This document shows, piece by piece, positions 26,713 through 35,728 of a stretch of 64,000 nt of DNA. Positions within the stretch are counted from its first letter, which is position 1. The number at the start of each line of letters is the position of its first letter. This DNA comes from Verrucomicrobiaceae bacterium (GTDB lineage Bacteria > Verrucomicrobiota > Verrucomicrobiia > Verrucomicrobiales > Akkermansiaceae). The DNA lies in the NCBI GenBank assembly GCA_027486655.1, contig JAIXOR010000080.1, positions 1 through 64,000 of the forward strand, given 5' to 3'. The translations under genes and the position numbers were made by a program. The notes under the pieces were generated by a model. That model was not told where the DNA came from. It searched no databases and was given only the letters and a program-made list of their open reading frames with translations.

Positions 26713-28035
26713 TTAGTCCAAGCCCTTTCTCCGGGAGGGGCGGGTGGCGTGGAGGAAATAGCCGGCGGAGACCGCCACGAGAACAAAACCACCGGCACCG
26801 AGGAGATGGGTGAATCCGCTGAAGTAATCGAGATGAGTGGCCGAAGGGGTGCCCAGGTCCTTGTAAACTTGAATCAGGGCGGCACCGGTGTAACCGATCG
26901 AATCGGCCAACTGGATTCCAAAGACCGCGGTGCCCGCACTGCCTGTGGCGGCCATGAGCCGTTCGAAAAGCACCGCATTGATGGGGGCGAAGGCGAGGTA
27001 GGTGCCAAGCCCGGTGGCGATCATCCAGCTGAGTCCGCTGATCCACCCCTGACTCATGGCAAATGAGGCGGCGAGCAGCACGCCCATGCCGAGCAGCATG
27101 AAACCGAAGGTCAGGAAGAGGGCCAGGCGGTTGTTTTTGATAAGAGTCAGAAGGGCGAGCGCGAGCAGGGTGACCACCGCCACCGGAACGTCTGCGCGGG
27201 AAAAGAGCCCGCTTTCCCCGGAGCCGTATCCGAGACCCCGGAAGATCTCGATGCCATAGTTGTCGCGGAAATCGCGGTAGGCGGTTAGAAAGAAGTAAAA
27301 TGCAAGCAGCGCGATCAATCCGGGGGCATAGCGGCGCAGGAAGGCGCGGCGGTCGGACTTGTCCATGGTGGCGCGAGGCTGGCGGGCGGCGCGGTCGGCA
27401 TCGGTGGGCGGAGGAAGTGAGGAAAGACACCAGACGGCGAGGGCGAAGACCGGCAGGAAAAGCGCACCGGTGGCGGCCGGCATCCAGGCTTCCGCAACGC
27501 CCGCATGATCCATCAACCAGCGGCCGACATCCTTGACGGCGGCGCTGGCGACGATGAAGGACCCGCAAAGAGCCGCCATCACAAAGTCCGAGCAGCGCCG
27601 TCCTTCGAGATAGGCAACCACCAGTCCCCACACCATGCCGAGCGGGAGCCCGTTGAGAAACATGGCTGCGGTTTTCCAAGAACCGGGGAGCAGGGCGAAG
27701 AAGAGCAGGGCCACTTGGGCGGCGAGAACCAGACCCACAAGCGTCGCGCCACGGCGGCCGGCGGTGGTTTCCGAACAAACCTTCACGCCGAGATACTTCG
27801 AAAGCGTGTAACCGAAAATCTGGCTGAGAACAAAAGCCGTCTTGAGCGTGATTCCGGAATCCAAAAAGGACTGACCGTCAAATGCCGCCGCGGTGAACGG
27901 CTTGCGGAAGGCATACATCGAGAAGTAGCACGAAAACGCCGCGATCGCGGCAAAGAGCGCGAAGGCAGGCCCCGGCAGCCCGGCCAGTGCGCGGGTGAAT
28001 CGGCTTTGCGGGCGCGGGGGTGGATCAACCGGCAT
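26713..28035 (-). CDS. MFS-type permease, DUF5690-like, of the phosphonate operon
   Basis: 440 residues with about 12 hydrophobic segments and a charged loop between the halves (about residues 205-230). The start 'FALFAAIAAFSCYFSMYAFRKPF' (residues 26-48), with its conserved Tyr-Ala-Phe-Arg-Lys-Pro, is typical of the DUF5690 branch and also recalls the organophosphate:phosphate antiporters (GlpT/UhpT type). Being the first gene of the operon, 65 bases before the secreted phosphoesterase, it is the obvious candidate to import AEP or a related phosphonate. No ABC phosphonate transporter (phnCDE) is present. The substrate is inferred from context only. Confidence 0.85.
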   Translation of the reverse strand: MPVDPPPRPQSRFTRALAGLPGPAFALFAAIAAFSCYFSMYAFRKPFTAAAFDGQSFLDSGITLKTAFVLSQIFGYTLSKYLGVKVCSETTAGRRGATLVGLVLAAQVALLFFALLPGSWKTAAMFLNGLPLGMVWGLVVAYLEGRRCSDFVMAALCGSFIVASAAVKDVGRWLMDHAGVAEAWMPAATGALFLPVFALAVWCLSSLPPPTDADRAARQPRATMDKSDRRAFLRRYAPGLIALLAFYFFLTAYRDFRDNYGIEIFRGLGYGSGESGLFSRADVPVAVVTLLALALLTLIKNNRLALFLTFGFMLLGMGVLLAASFAMSQGWISGLSWMIATGLGTYLAFAPINAVLFERLMAATGSAGTAVFGIQLADSIGYTGAALIQVYKDLGTPSATHLDYFSGFTHLLGAGGFVLVAVSAGYFLHATRPSRRKGLD

Positions 28036-28113
28036 GCCGTGAGTCTGTTGAATGGGTGAGGCGGGTGTCGATTGCAGGAACGCGGAAGCTTGTGGCCGCA
28101 GCTCAAATCCGCG

Positions 28114-28129
28114 GTGACGAATCCGTCAC
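28114..28129 (-). terminator. Hairpin between the repeat protein and the phn operon
   Basis: GTGACG and CGTCAC pair around a four-base loop. It lies just past the stop of the repeat protein at 28142 and 78 bases before the permease start. It could end the upstream transcript or sit in the leader of the phn mRNA. There is no T-run. Confidence 0.35.
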
Positions 28130-28141
28130 TCCCCCACCCCA

Positions 28142-30430
28142 TCAACGGCGGCGGCGGAGCAGGGCGAGGAAGCCGATGCCACCCAGCAGGGCTGCGCCGG
28201 GCTCCGGCACCGCGGTCCAGTTGAGCACGACGTCGCCACCGACGCTGGAGAGCGACCATGAGCCCTCGCCGGAGAAGGTGCCTGCGGAGCTGGTGTTGAG
28301 GTTGAAGAGCCCGCCGGAGAACGAACCTCCGTTGAGATCGATGATGGTGAAACTGCGGTCCACATCCCAGGCCGCGGCGGCGTAGTTGATGGCGGAGGCG
28401 ATCAGGTTGAATCCGGCGGAGGAATCGATGGCGAGGTTTCCACCGGTGACGTCGATGGCGTCGTAGTCTGTGCCGCGGATGCCGAGCGTGTCGCCGACCA
28501 TCTCGACGTTCACGGTGGATGTCGCGGCGTATGAGAGATTCCCGGTGAAGGTCTGGAGCCCCGGACTGGTTCCCGGTGAGTGAGTGCCGGCGATGGTTAG
28601 ATTTCCGGCCACCGTTCCTGTTCCTGAGAGCGTTTGGGCGGCGGCGATCGTGTAGCCACCGGAAAGTCCGGAGACATCGAAGGTGGTGCTTGCACCGACG
28701 CTGATGGACGGGCTGGCGATCGATCCCGAACCGGCCAGGGCAAGGGTGCCGGTGGTGATCTGGGTGAGGCCGGTGAAGGTGTTCGAGTTGGAGAGTGTGA
28801 GCGTGCCGGCACCGAGTTTGTGGAGTTCGCCGGTACCGGAGAGTACTCCGGAGAGGGTCACGTTGTTTCCATTCGTATTGAGCACCTGTTTGCCTGCGCC
28901 GAGCTGGATGCCGCGGGAAGAGGACATGGCGGCATCAAAGCGCAGGCCGACCTGAGTGTTGGTGCCGATGTCGAGAAACACCGAGTTCGCGGCATCCCCG
29001 AGGGCGGCGTTGGAGTTGATGGAGAGTCCGCCGCGATTGATCTGGACCCGGCCGATGAACGTATTGGTTCCAGTGAGCTTGATGAGTCCGGTGCTACCGC
29101 CGCCTGTATCGGTGTTGACGTAGAACGTGGGAATGCTCACCCCGCCGCCGCTGATCACGCCGGAGAGTGTGAGTTCGGTGCCGTTGGCGGCAACAAAGTC
29201 GTGGCGGGTGGCGGTGTTTGGCAGCACGATGTTGTTGGATGCGGTACCTGCAAGTGCCGCGCTGAGGATGGTGCCGGCTGAGGTCGCGGTGATCGCTCCG
29301 GTGCCGAGTCCGCTGAAGACGTTGGAGACGTTTCTGGAAGCGGTGGTGAGATGAAGGGCCCCTTGGGCGGACCCGGTGGCTGGGGCGGTGGCGATGGTCC
29401 ACCCGCCGCTGTGGGTGTTCGTGTTGTTGGCGGGGACGAGCGAGGTCGTGCCGCGGCGGACGAGGTTGCCTGCACCGGTGATCTGGCCGGTGATGGAGGA
29501 TCCGGTGAAGCTTCCTGTGTCGATGACGGTTTGGGAAAGCACGCTGACGCTTCGGCCGCTGTTCAGGGCGATGTTGTTGGCGCCGAAGGTGAGGCCGGTG
29601 CCCGCGGTGGTGCCGGTGACGTCGAGGGTGAGATCGTTCGCGGCGTTTCCGAGGGCGGCGTCGCTGGTGAACTCGAGGGCACCGCGGTTGAGCCTCCAGG
29701 TGCCGAGCACGCTGTTCGAAGCGTTGGTAAGGCGGAACTTGGCGACGCCTCCGCTGGCGCTGTTGTTGAGGAAGAGAGTGGCTCCGCTGTTGCCCCCGCT
29801 GATCACACCGCCGAGGGTGACGGTTTGCCCGATGCCGGCGGTGGCGACGAGGTTGGTCTGGACCACACCGGAAGCGAAGGCGATGTTGTTGGAGAACGTG
29901 GTCGCGGTGCCAAATCCTGTTAGAAAGTTGAGCCCGGTCATGGTCGCGGTGTTCGCGAAGGTGACGGGCGCGGTGCCGAGAGCATTGGCGTTGCCAAGGC
30001 GGATGGCACCGTCGACGGAGGAGTTCGGCCCGCCATTGATGGTGACGGAGGTGAATGAGTTCGCGTTGTCGAACCGGAGTCCGTTGGCTCCGTTTTTCAC
30101 GAGCGCACCACCCGTGATGGAACCGCCGGTGAACGTGTAGGAACTGCTGCCTGGAGCGTTGAAAGTGAGGGTGCCCACGGAGACACCGCCGGCGTCCACG
30201 GCGATCGATCCCGCCGCGCCGGCACCGGTTCCGGAGCCGAAGGTGACGTTGTCGCCTGCGATGAAGGAAACATTCGCGGAACCGCTCCACCAGTTGGTGG
30301 TGGTGGTGTTCCAGGAACCGCCTCCATCCTGGGAGCCCGTGGTGAGGGTGTCCGCGTCCCACGTGACATTCGCACCGGCGGCGGGCAGGACGAGGGAGGT
30401 GAGGCTGAAGATCAGGTGGCGCAGTTTCAT
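28142..30430 (-). CDS. Autotransporter beta-strand-repeat PEP-CTERM protein
   Basis: 762 residues from the Met that opens a signal peptide (MKLRHLIFSLTSLVLPAAGA); the frame runs on 28 codons upstream without signal features. The body is repeated beta-strand sequence of the 'AGTLTLSNSNTFTGLTQITTG' type. It has a module near residues 440-550 (bases about 28770-29110) that is also present in the two following repeat proteins. The C-terminus is a PEP-CTERM tail (VPEPGAALLGGIGFLALL followed by arginines). It is probably exported and anchored at the outer surface. It is divergent from the XylR-like regulator, with a palindrome (30498-30512) between them. The ligand is unknown. Confidence 0.9.
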   Translation of the reverse strand: MKLRHLIFSLTSLVLPAAGANVTWDADTLTTGSQDGGGSWNTTTTNWWSGSANVSFIAGDNVTFGSGTGAGAAGSIAVDAGGVSVGTLTFNAPGSSSYTFTGGSITGGALVKNGANGLRFDNANSFTSVTINGGPNSSVDGAIRLGNANALGTAPVTFANTATMTGLNFLTGFGTATTFSNNIAFASGVVQTNLVATAGIGQTVTLGGVISGGNSGATLFLNNSASGGVAKFRLTNASNSVLGTWRLNRGALEFTSDAALGNAANDLTLDVTGTTAGTGLTFGANNIALNSGRSVSVLSQTVIDTGSFTGSSITGQITGAGNLVRRGTTSLVPANNTNTHSGGWTIATAPATGSAQGALHLTTASRNVSNVFSGLGTGAITATSAGTILSAALAGTASNNIVLPNTATRHDFVAANGTELTLSGVISGGGVSIPTFYVNTDTGGGSTGLIKLTGTNTFIGRVQINRGGLSINSNAALGDAANSVFLDIGTNTQVGLRFDAAMSSSRGIQLGAGKQVLNTNGNNVTLSGVLSGTGELHKLGAGTLTLSNSNTFTGLTQITTGTLALAGSGSIASPSISVGASTTFDVSGLSGGYTIAAAQTLSGTGTVAGNLTIAGTHSPGTSPGLQTFTGNLSYAATSTVNVEMVGDTLGIRGTDYDAIDVTGGNLAIDSSAGFNLIASAINYAAAAWDVDRSFTIIDLNGGSFSGGLFNLNTSSAGTFSGEGSWSLSSVGGDVVLNWTAVPEPGAALLGGIGFLALLRRRR

Positions 30431-30497
30431 GAGGAGAAGAACCTTGTCTAAGTCTTCATCATGCGGGCAGGGACGGAGGGGCGGCAATGGCATCCCA

Positions 30498-30512
30498 GCC
30501 AAAACAATTGGC
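30498..30512. promoter_or_regulatory. Putative operator 1 of the XylR-like regulator
   Basis: GCCAAAACAATTGGC is a palindrome with GCCAA and TTGGC arms. It lies in the 112-base gap between the divergent repeat-protein gene (start 30430) and the XylR-like gene (start 30543). Related sites are at 35684-35698 and 40172-40186. Confidence 0.5.
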
Positions 30513-30542
30513 ATTTTCCCCGCAGGCGGTTAAATCCCCGTC

Positions 30543-31769
30543 ATGCCGTCACCGGGAAGCGTCACCAGGAAAGTCCGACCGCTGCGGCGGCATTACCGCG
30601 TGGGCATCCGCCTGCTCGATTGGTCGCAGGGCTTCTGTTACCGTTTGTTTCCCGGGATTCTTGAGGTGGCGCGATCGGGGCATGACATCGAGCTGGTCTT
30701 CGAACAACCGAGCGGCGGGGACATCGCGCCGATCCGGATCGACGAGCATTGGGACGGCGACGGGTTGTTGGTTTACCGCTACACGGCGGCCGAGGCGAAG
30801 GCATGGGCGAAGAAGGGCATCAAGGTGGTGAACCTGAGCGCCGAGCAACCAGCCAACGGCCCGCGTTTCCCCCGGGTGACGCTGGACAACGAGGCGGCCG
30901 GAGCGATGGCGGCAAGGCACCTGATGACCCTCGGTCTGCGGCGATTCGCATTCTGGCATGATCCGCATCGACGGTATTCGCATGAGAGACTGGAGGGCTA
31001 CCGGAGCGAACTGGCAAAGGCCGGCTACCCGCTGACGGTGATCGAGATTCCGTCATCGCATTATTCCGATGCGGAGCGGGCGGGACGCAACGAGGCGCAG
31101 GCGTGGAAACTTCTGGCCAAGCTTGAAGCGCCGACCGGGTTGTTTGCCAAGGACGACATCTCGGCGGTGTGTGCGATGCGGGCACTGACGACTCTGGGCC
31201 TTCGTTGTCCCGAGGATGTTCCGGTTCTCGGTGTGGCGGACGACTCGGTGTATTGCCACCTCACCCGCCCGGCCTTGAGCAGCGTGCGGTTTCCGGGACG
31301 TTTGATCGGCAGCAGGGCCATGCAGTTGCTGCTGGCGATGATGAACGGTGAAAAGGTGGCGGAAGACGCCCGCATCCGGATCCCCGCGGCGGAGCTGACG
31401 GTGAGGGAGAGCACCGGGCTGGTGGAACTGCCGGATGAGGTGGTGACCAAGGCGATGCGTTTCATCCGCGAGCACGCGCCGCGGCGGGCCGTGGCGGTGG
31501 ACGAACTGTGCCGTGCCGCGGGTGTCTCGCGGGAACTGCTCCGGCAACGGTTTCAATCGATGTTAGGGAGAACGCCGAAAGAGGAAATCGACCGCCAGCG
31601 TGTGGAGGTCGTCTGCGAGAGATTGCGGCAGACGGGCTGGAAGATCGAGCGAATCGCCGAGGAGACCGGTTTTGGCGCGGCAGACGAGTTATGCCGGTTC
31701 TTCAAGCGGACGATGGAAATGACGGCGGGCGAGTATCGCAAGCAAATGTCCGGAGCGACCGGGCGGTGA
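30543..31769 (+). CDS. XylR-like transcription regulator (LacI-type sensor, AraC-type HTH)
   Basis: 408 residues. Residues about 18-290 are a periplasmic-binding-protein-like sensor of the LacI/GalR type. It has 'RVTLDNEAAGAMAARHLMTLGLRRFAFW' (about 103-130), 'GLFAKDDISAVCAMRALTTLGLRCPEDVPVLGVAD', and the usual 'LSSVRFPGRLIGSRA' end. Residues about 297-402 are a two-HTH AraC domain: 'VAVDELCRAAGVSRELLRQRFQ' and 'KIERIAEETGFGAADELCRFFKR'. This order is that of XylR, which responds to a sugar. It is the only regulator in the 28-40 kb region and is divergent from a repeat-protein gene with which it shares a palindrome. It probably controls that gene and the two other repeat proteins. The inducer is unknown. 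Confidence 0.93.
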   Translation: MPSPGSVTRKVRPLRRHYRVGIRLLDWSQGFCYRLFPGILEVARSGHDIELVFEQPSGGDIAPIRIDEHWDGDGLLVYRYTAAEAKAWAKKGIKVVNLSAEQPANGPRFPRVTLDNEAAGAMAARHLMTLGLRRFAFWHDPHRRYSHERLEGYRSELAKAGYPLTVIEIPSSHYSDAERAGRNEAQAWKLLAKLEAPTGLFAKDDISAVCAMRALTTLGLRCPEDVPVLGVADDSVYCHLTRPALSSVRFPGRLIGSRAMQLLLAMMNGEKVAEDARIRIPAAELTVRESTGLVELPDEVVTKAMRFIREHAPRRAVAVDELCRAAGVSRELLRQRFQSMLGRTPKEEIDRQRVEVVCERLRQTGWKIERIAEETGFGAADELCRFFKRTMEMTAGEYRKQMSGATGR

Positions 31770-31775
31770 GCGGCT

Positions 31776-31798
31776 TCAAGGTGAAGCGGCCACCTTGA
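31776..31798. terminator. 8-bp hairpin between convergent genes
   Basis: TCAAGGTG and CACCTTGA pair around a seven-base loop. The hairpin begins in the stop codon of the minus-strand repeat protein and lies 7 bases after the stop of the XylR-like gene, so it could serve both strands. No long T-run follows. Confidence 0.5.
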
Positions 31799-34700
31799 GA
31801 CGGGCGAAAAGCTTGGGAGCGCCACCGTGAGGGATGGTCACGGTGATGGTGTCAAGCGGGCTTCCATTCTGGGTGCTGATGGTGGAGTTGAGAGGATCCG
31901 ATGCGGTGGTCCACGGGCCTTGCGGTGAGGACGCGAACTCCACGGAGAGCGGCACGGCAGCGGCGGCGTCGTTCCGGCTGAAGGTGAAGACGAGCGAGTT
32001 TCCGGAGACCGATGCGACGGGGAGCGATGAGACCGAGTTGGATCCCGGGGTCGAGGGATTGGGTTCCGAGCCGAGGACAAACTCGATGCCATTCGGCAAG
32101 CCGTCGTTATCCGGGTCTGCGGTGAATTCCGCGGCCGGCCCGCTGAGTCCCTTGGCGGAGGCCCATGACACAAAGGGATTGGCAACTGCCGTGTAAGTGG
32201 CGACGAGCGCATCGCCCGAGGTTTGCAAAGACCAGGATCCCGCACCGGGGAAGGCGCTTGTTTGAAGGGTCCAGTTGTCCGCCGTGAGGCCGATCGGAGA
32301 CGAGTTGGCCAATGCGATGGGGAAGGAGCGATTGGTTTCGGAAAATCCGGTCACGCCGGTGAAATCGAGAGTCACCACGAGCCTGGCCGCGGTGCTGGCG
32401 GTGATGGCGATGGAATTGGCGGCGAGGGTATCGAATCCGGTGCCGGGAGCGCCATTCCAGTCGGCGATGCGATGAGCAAGCCGGGAAGCGCCTGTGAGGG
32501 TGAGCGTGTTGCCGAGCGTGAGCGTGCCGGGCGAGGTTGATCCCGGAGCGAGTGTGCCGTTGACCAGCACGGGACGGAGGATGGAACCGGTGCCGCCGAG
32601 AGTGGCTCCGGCAGACACGGTGACCGTGGAGGTCGAGGTACCGAGCGAGCCATTCACCATCAGGGAGCCCGCGTCCACGGTGGTGATGCCGGAGTAGGTC
32701 TGGTTGTTGGAAAGCGTGAGCGAGCCGCCACCGGATTTGAAGAGTTGTCCGGCACCGCTGATCACGCCGGAAAGCGAGACCGCGTTGCCATTGGTATCGA
32801 GAACCTGCTTGCTGCTTCCCAGGAGCACGTTGCGGGCGCTTGAAAGCGGCGCGTCGAACCTGAGGCCGATCTGCGAGGCGGTGCCGATGTCGAGATGGAT
32901 CGAGTTGGAGGCGCTTCCGAGTGCTCCATCCGAAGTGATCGCAAGGCCACCGCGGTTGATCCGGATCAGGCCTTGGAAGGTGTTCGAGGGATGCGTGAGC
33001 TTCACCAAGCCCGTGCTACCACCGCCGGTGTCCGTGTTGATGAAGAGCACCGAGGTGGCGCTGCCGCCGGAGATCGCACCATCAAGCTGCAGGGTGGTGG
33101 CGTTCTTTGCCAGCAGGTTGGTGGCGAGTCCCGCCGTGGAGGAAAGCGCGACCGCGTTCGCCAGCGTCTGGGAGGCGTTCGGGTTGTAGAGAGCGGTGAA
33201 TGTGGCGGTATTGGACAGCGTCAGAGCTCCGGTGCCGAGTGCGCTATTGTGCCCCACGCGGATCGCCGCGGTGGTGGTGCTGTTAGGTCCGGCACTGACC
33301 GACGTGCCCCCGGAGTAGGTGTTTGCTCCGGAAAGAGTGAGCGCTCCCGATCCAGGCTTGGTGACCTGGCCCGCGCCGGAGATCACACCGGAGAATGTCT
33401 GGGCGGCGGACGACGCATGGCTCAGGGTGGTGCCGGCGGCAATCGAGACCGCCGTGCCATGAGACCCGGAGCCGAGGGTGCCCGCGCCGCCGATGACCAG
33501 CGATCCAGAGGCCACATTCAAGGGCCCGGAGAAGCTGTTAGAACCAGTGAGGGTGAGGATTCCCGATCCGTTCTTGGTGAGAGTCACGCCTCCGGAAATG
33601 ACCCCGGAGGCGGTCACGGCATTCGCGCCCGTATCGAAGTCGGTCGAAGTCACAAGCGAGGTCGCGCGGGTGAACGTCATCGCATTGAGAAAAGTGAGGT
33701 CCGCCCCGGCGTTCGAGTCGATGATGAGGGTGTTGGAGAGGTTTCCGAGCGCTGCGTCCGAGACCACGCGCAAACCGCCACGGTTGATCCGGATGGATGC
33801 GCGGAAGTCGTTTGCACTGTTAGATAAAACGAACTGCGGATTGAAGGATCCCCCTTGGTTGTTGTTCAGATAGAGGGTGGCGAGCGACGATCCACCGCTG
33901 ATTTTTCCGGAGAACTCGATGGTATTGGATCCATTGCCCTGGCCGTTCATGTAGAGCGTGCGGTTCGCTGCCGTGGAATCGGCCGGTAGGGCGACCGGAT
34001 TCGGGATTACGGCACTGGCTGCCAGCGGGACGGTGGAGAGCATGGCGGCGGAGGCGGTATCCGTGGAGGCGGTGGCGGCCACGGTGAGCGCGCCATTGCC
34101 AAGCGCTCCCGGATGACCCAGCGCGATGCCGCCGGCGTTGAGGGTGGTGCCGCCGAGATTGTTGGAAGATCCGAGCGTGAGGATCCCGGTGCCGCCTTTG
34201 GTGAGCGTGCCGCCAAGGGGGCCGCCTGAGAACGCATAGGATCCGTTTCCAAGAATCGTGGTCTGGGTCGGGGAGACACCGGCGGGCTGGATGGTCACGA
34301 TTTCACCGATGTTCCCCGAGAACAGGGCCTGGCTGCCATCGGCGAATGCGACAGAGCCCGACCAGTTGGTGTCGGTGGTGTTCCACTGGTTGTTCGGGTT
34401 GGCATCGTCCCATGCAAACTGTCCCGGGCCGGTGACATAGATCGTGGCTGGCAGTGCCGCCTCGGCGGTGCCGGTGAAGACCAACTGATAGGTGGAGAGC
34501 CCGCCGGGTGCCGATGAATCGGTGAAGGAGGATTGGGAAAGAGGCGCCGTGGCGATGGGAGTGCCGTTGCGACGGATCTCGAAGCCGGTGGTGCCGGGAA
34601 TTCCTGCGGCTGGCAGCGTCCAGTTCAAGACCACTCCGCCGGGGCTGTTGGATGCGGTGAAGGTCGGGCCGGTGACGAAGGCATTCTGGGCAAACTGCCA

Positions 34701-35657
34701 CGAGGCGGAGATTCCCGCACCGAGATAGCGCATCAGGGTGGGCACCACGGCGACATGCCCCGGAGCGGCCTGGCTCACGCCGATCGGAACACCGCCACCG
34801 GAGACAATGAACGGAATGGTGCGTTCCTCGGTGGATTGTCCGCCATGGCTCGACCCGTTGCCACCGTGGTCCGAGGTGAGGATGACCAACCACGGTTCGC
34901 TGGCGATCTGAGGACGTGCGTTGATCGCGGTTAGGACCGTGCCGATGTGGGCATCCACATTGGCGATCGCGGTCATGTAACTGGGCACCGTGGTCGAGAA
35001 ACCGTTCGCATGACCCGCGCCATCGACCTGGTCGAAATGCAGGAAGAGCACATCCGGATCCGCGGCCGCGAGGTGGGCGGCGGCCTTTGTGGCCACATCC
35101 GCATCCCGCAGTGCGTAGGACGAGCCGATACCCTTCACATGATGGTCGAGCCACTGCGGTTGTGCGGCGACGAGATAGTCCTCGATCCAACTCCAGCTCA
35201 CAATCGAGCTGACGTAGGCGCCGGGTGTCGATTGTTTCAAGAGCCGCGCGAAGTGCGGTGCCTGGCCCACCAGATAGGAACCCAACACGGCGGGCTGGTC
35301 ATAGGCGGTGGTGGCGTTTCCGTTGACGTTGTGCCGATCGATCCACGTTCCCGTGAGAATGCTGGCCCAGCCCGGACCGCTGATGGTGGGCTGCTGGGTG
35401 CTGGTGTTCAGGTCACCGCCGGCGTAGGCGTTCCAGGTGACGGTCCCGTTGGCGATGAGTCCGGCCATGTTCGGGGTGCTGCCCGAGAGGACGAACTGCT
35501 GGAGCGCATCCGAACGAAGACCGTCGATGCCAATGACGAGAACTCGTTTTCCGCCGTAGGGATTCGAGGTTCCCGGCCCCGCGAGAGCGGGAGCGGCGAG
35601 AATCACGGCGAGGGAGAGGAGGCGGACCGAAGTCATGAGGCGGCGAGTATGTGACAT
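31776..35657 (-). CDS. Surface phosphodiesterase fused to autotransporter beta-strand repeats
   Basis: 1293 residues from MSHTRRLMTSVRLLSLAVIL (a Met seven codons later also gives a signal peptide). Residues about 30-335 are an alkaline-phosphatase-superfamily domain of the phosphodiesterase/nucleotide pyrophosphatase type: 'VLVIGIDGLRSDAL', nucleophile region QPTISGPGWASILTG, 'FLHFDQVDGAGHANG' and 'LTSDHGGNGSSHGG' for the metals. An Fn3-like segment follows ('GVVLNWTLPAAG'), then a beta-strand-repeat stalk of about 700 residues. The end has a 'DPDNDGLPNGIEFVLGSEPNP' calcium loop and a beta domain, with no PEP-CTERM tail. The same stalk and end are found in the next gene without the enzyme. 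The substrate may be a phosphodiester in an outside polymer or lipid. Confidence 0.88.
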   Translation of the reverse strand: MSHTRRLMTSVRLLSLAVILAAPALAGPGTSNPYGGKRVLVIGIDGLRSDALQQFVLSGSTPNMAGLIANGTVTWNAYAGGDLNTSTQQPTISGPGWASILTGTWIDRHNVNGNATTAYDQPAVLGSYLVGQAPHFARLLKQSTPGAYVSSIVSWSWIEDYLVAAQPQWLDHHVKGIGSSYALRDADVATKAAAHLAAADPDVLFLHFDQVDGAGHANGFSTTVPSYMTAIANVDAHIGTVLTAINARPQIASEPWLVILTSDHGGNGSSHGGQSTEERTIPFIVSGGGVPIGVSQAAPGHVAVVPTLMRYLGAGISASWQFAQNAFVTGPTFTASNSPGGVVLNWTLPAAGIPGTTGFEIRRNGTPIATAPLSQSSFTDSSAPGGLSTYQLVFTGTAEAALPATIYVTGPGQFAWDDANPNNQWNTTDTNWSGSVAFADGSQALFSGNIGEIVTIQPAGVSPTQTTILGNGSYAFSGGPLGGTLTKGGTGILTLGSSNNLGGTTLNAGGIALGHPGALGNGALTVAATASTDTASAAMLSTVPLAASAVIPNPVALPADSTAANRTLYMNGQGNGSNTIEFSGKISGGSSLATLYLNNNQGGSFNPQFVLSNSANDFRASIRINRGGLRVVSDAALGNLSNTLIIDSNAGADLTFLNAMTFTRATSLVTSTDFDTGANAVTASGVISGGVTLTKNGSGILTLTGSNSFSGPLNVASGSLVIGGAGTLGSGSHGTAVSIAAGTTLSHASSAAQTFSGVISGAGQVTKPGSGALTLSGANTYSGGTSVSAGPNSTTTAAIRVGHNSALGTGALTLSNTATFTALYNPNASQTLANAVALSSTAGLATNLLAKNATTLQLDGAISGGSATSVLFINTDTGGGSTGLVKLTHPSNTFQGLIRINRGGLAITSDGALGSASNSIHLDIGTASQIGLRFDAPLSSARNVLLGSSKQVLDTNGNAVSLSGVISGAGQLFKSGGGSLTLSNNQTYSGITTVDAGSLMVNGSLGTSTSTVTVSAGATLGGTGSILRPVLVNGTLAPGSTSPGTLTLGNTLTLTGASRLAHRIADWNGAPGTGFDTLAANSIAITASTAARLVVTLDFTGVTGFSETNRSFPIALANSSPIGLTADNWTLQTSAFPGAGSWSLQTSGDALVATYTAVANPFVSWASAKGLSGPAAEFTADPDNDGLPNGIEFVLGSEPNPSTPGSNSVSSLPVASVSGNSLVFTFSRNDAAAAVPLSVEFASSPQGPWTTASDPLNSTISTQNGSPLDTITVTIPHGGAPKLFARLKVAASP

Positions 35658-35683
35658 ACGCGCCGCATGGGAATGGCGGTTTT

Positions 35684-35698
35684 GCCGAATTGTTTGGC
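35684..35698. promoter_or_regulatory. Putative operator 2 of the XylR-like regulator
   Basis: GCCAAACAATTCGGC on the minus strand, inside a longer inverted repeat (TTTTGCC...GGCAAAA). It is 26 bases before the start chosen for the phosphodiesterase fusion and resembles the site at 30498-30512. Confidence 0.5.
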
Positions 35699-35728
35699 AA
35701 AACCACCACATACCAAACCCACCTTGAT

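Noticed and set aside
28634..30362. Open frames of 215-422 codons across the 28142 repeat gene
   Set aside because: They are shadows of a GC-rich repeat gene; the His/Arg- and Gly-rich composition has no protein family character.
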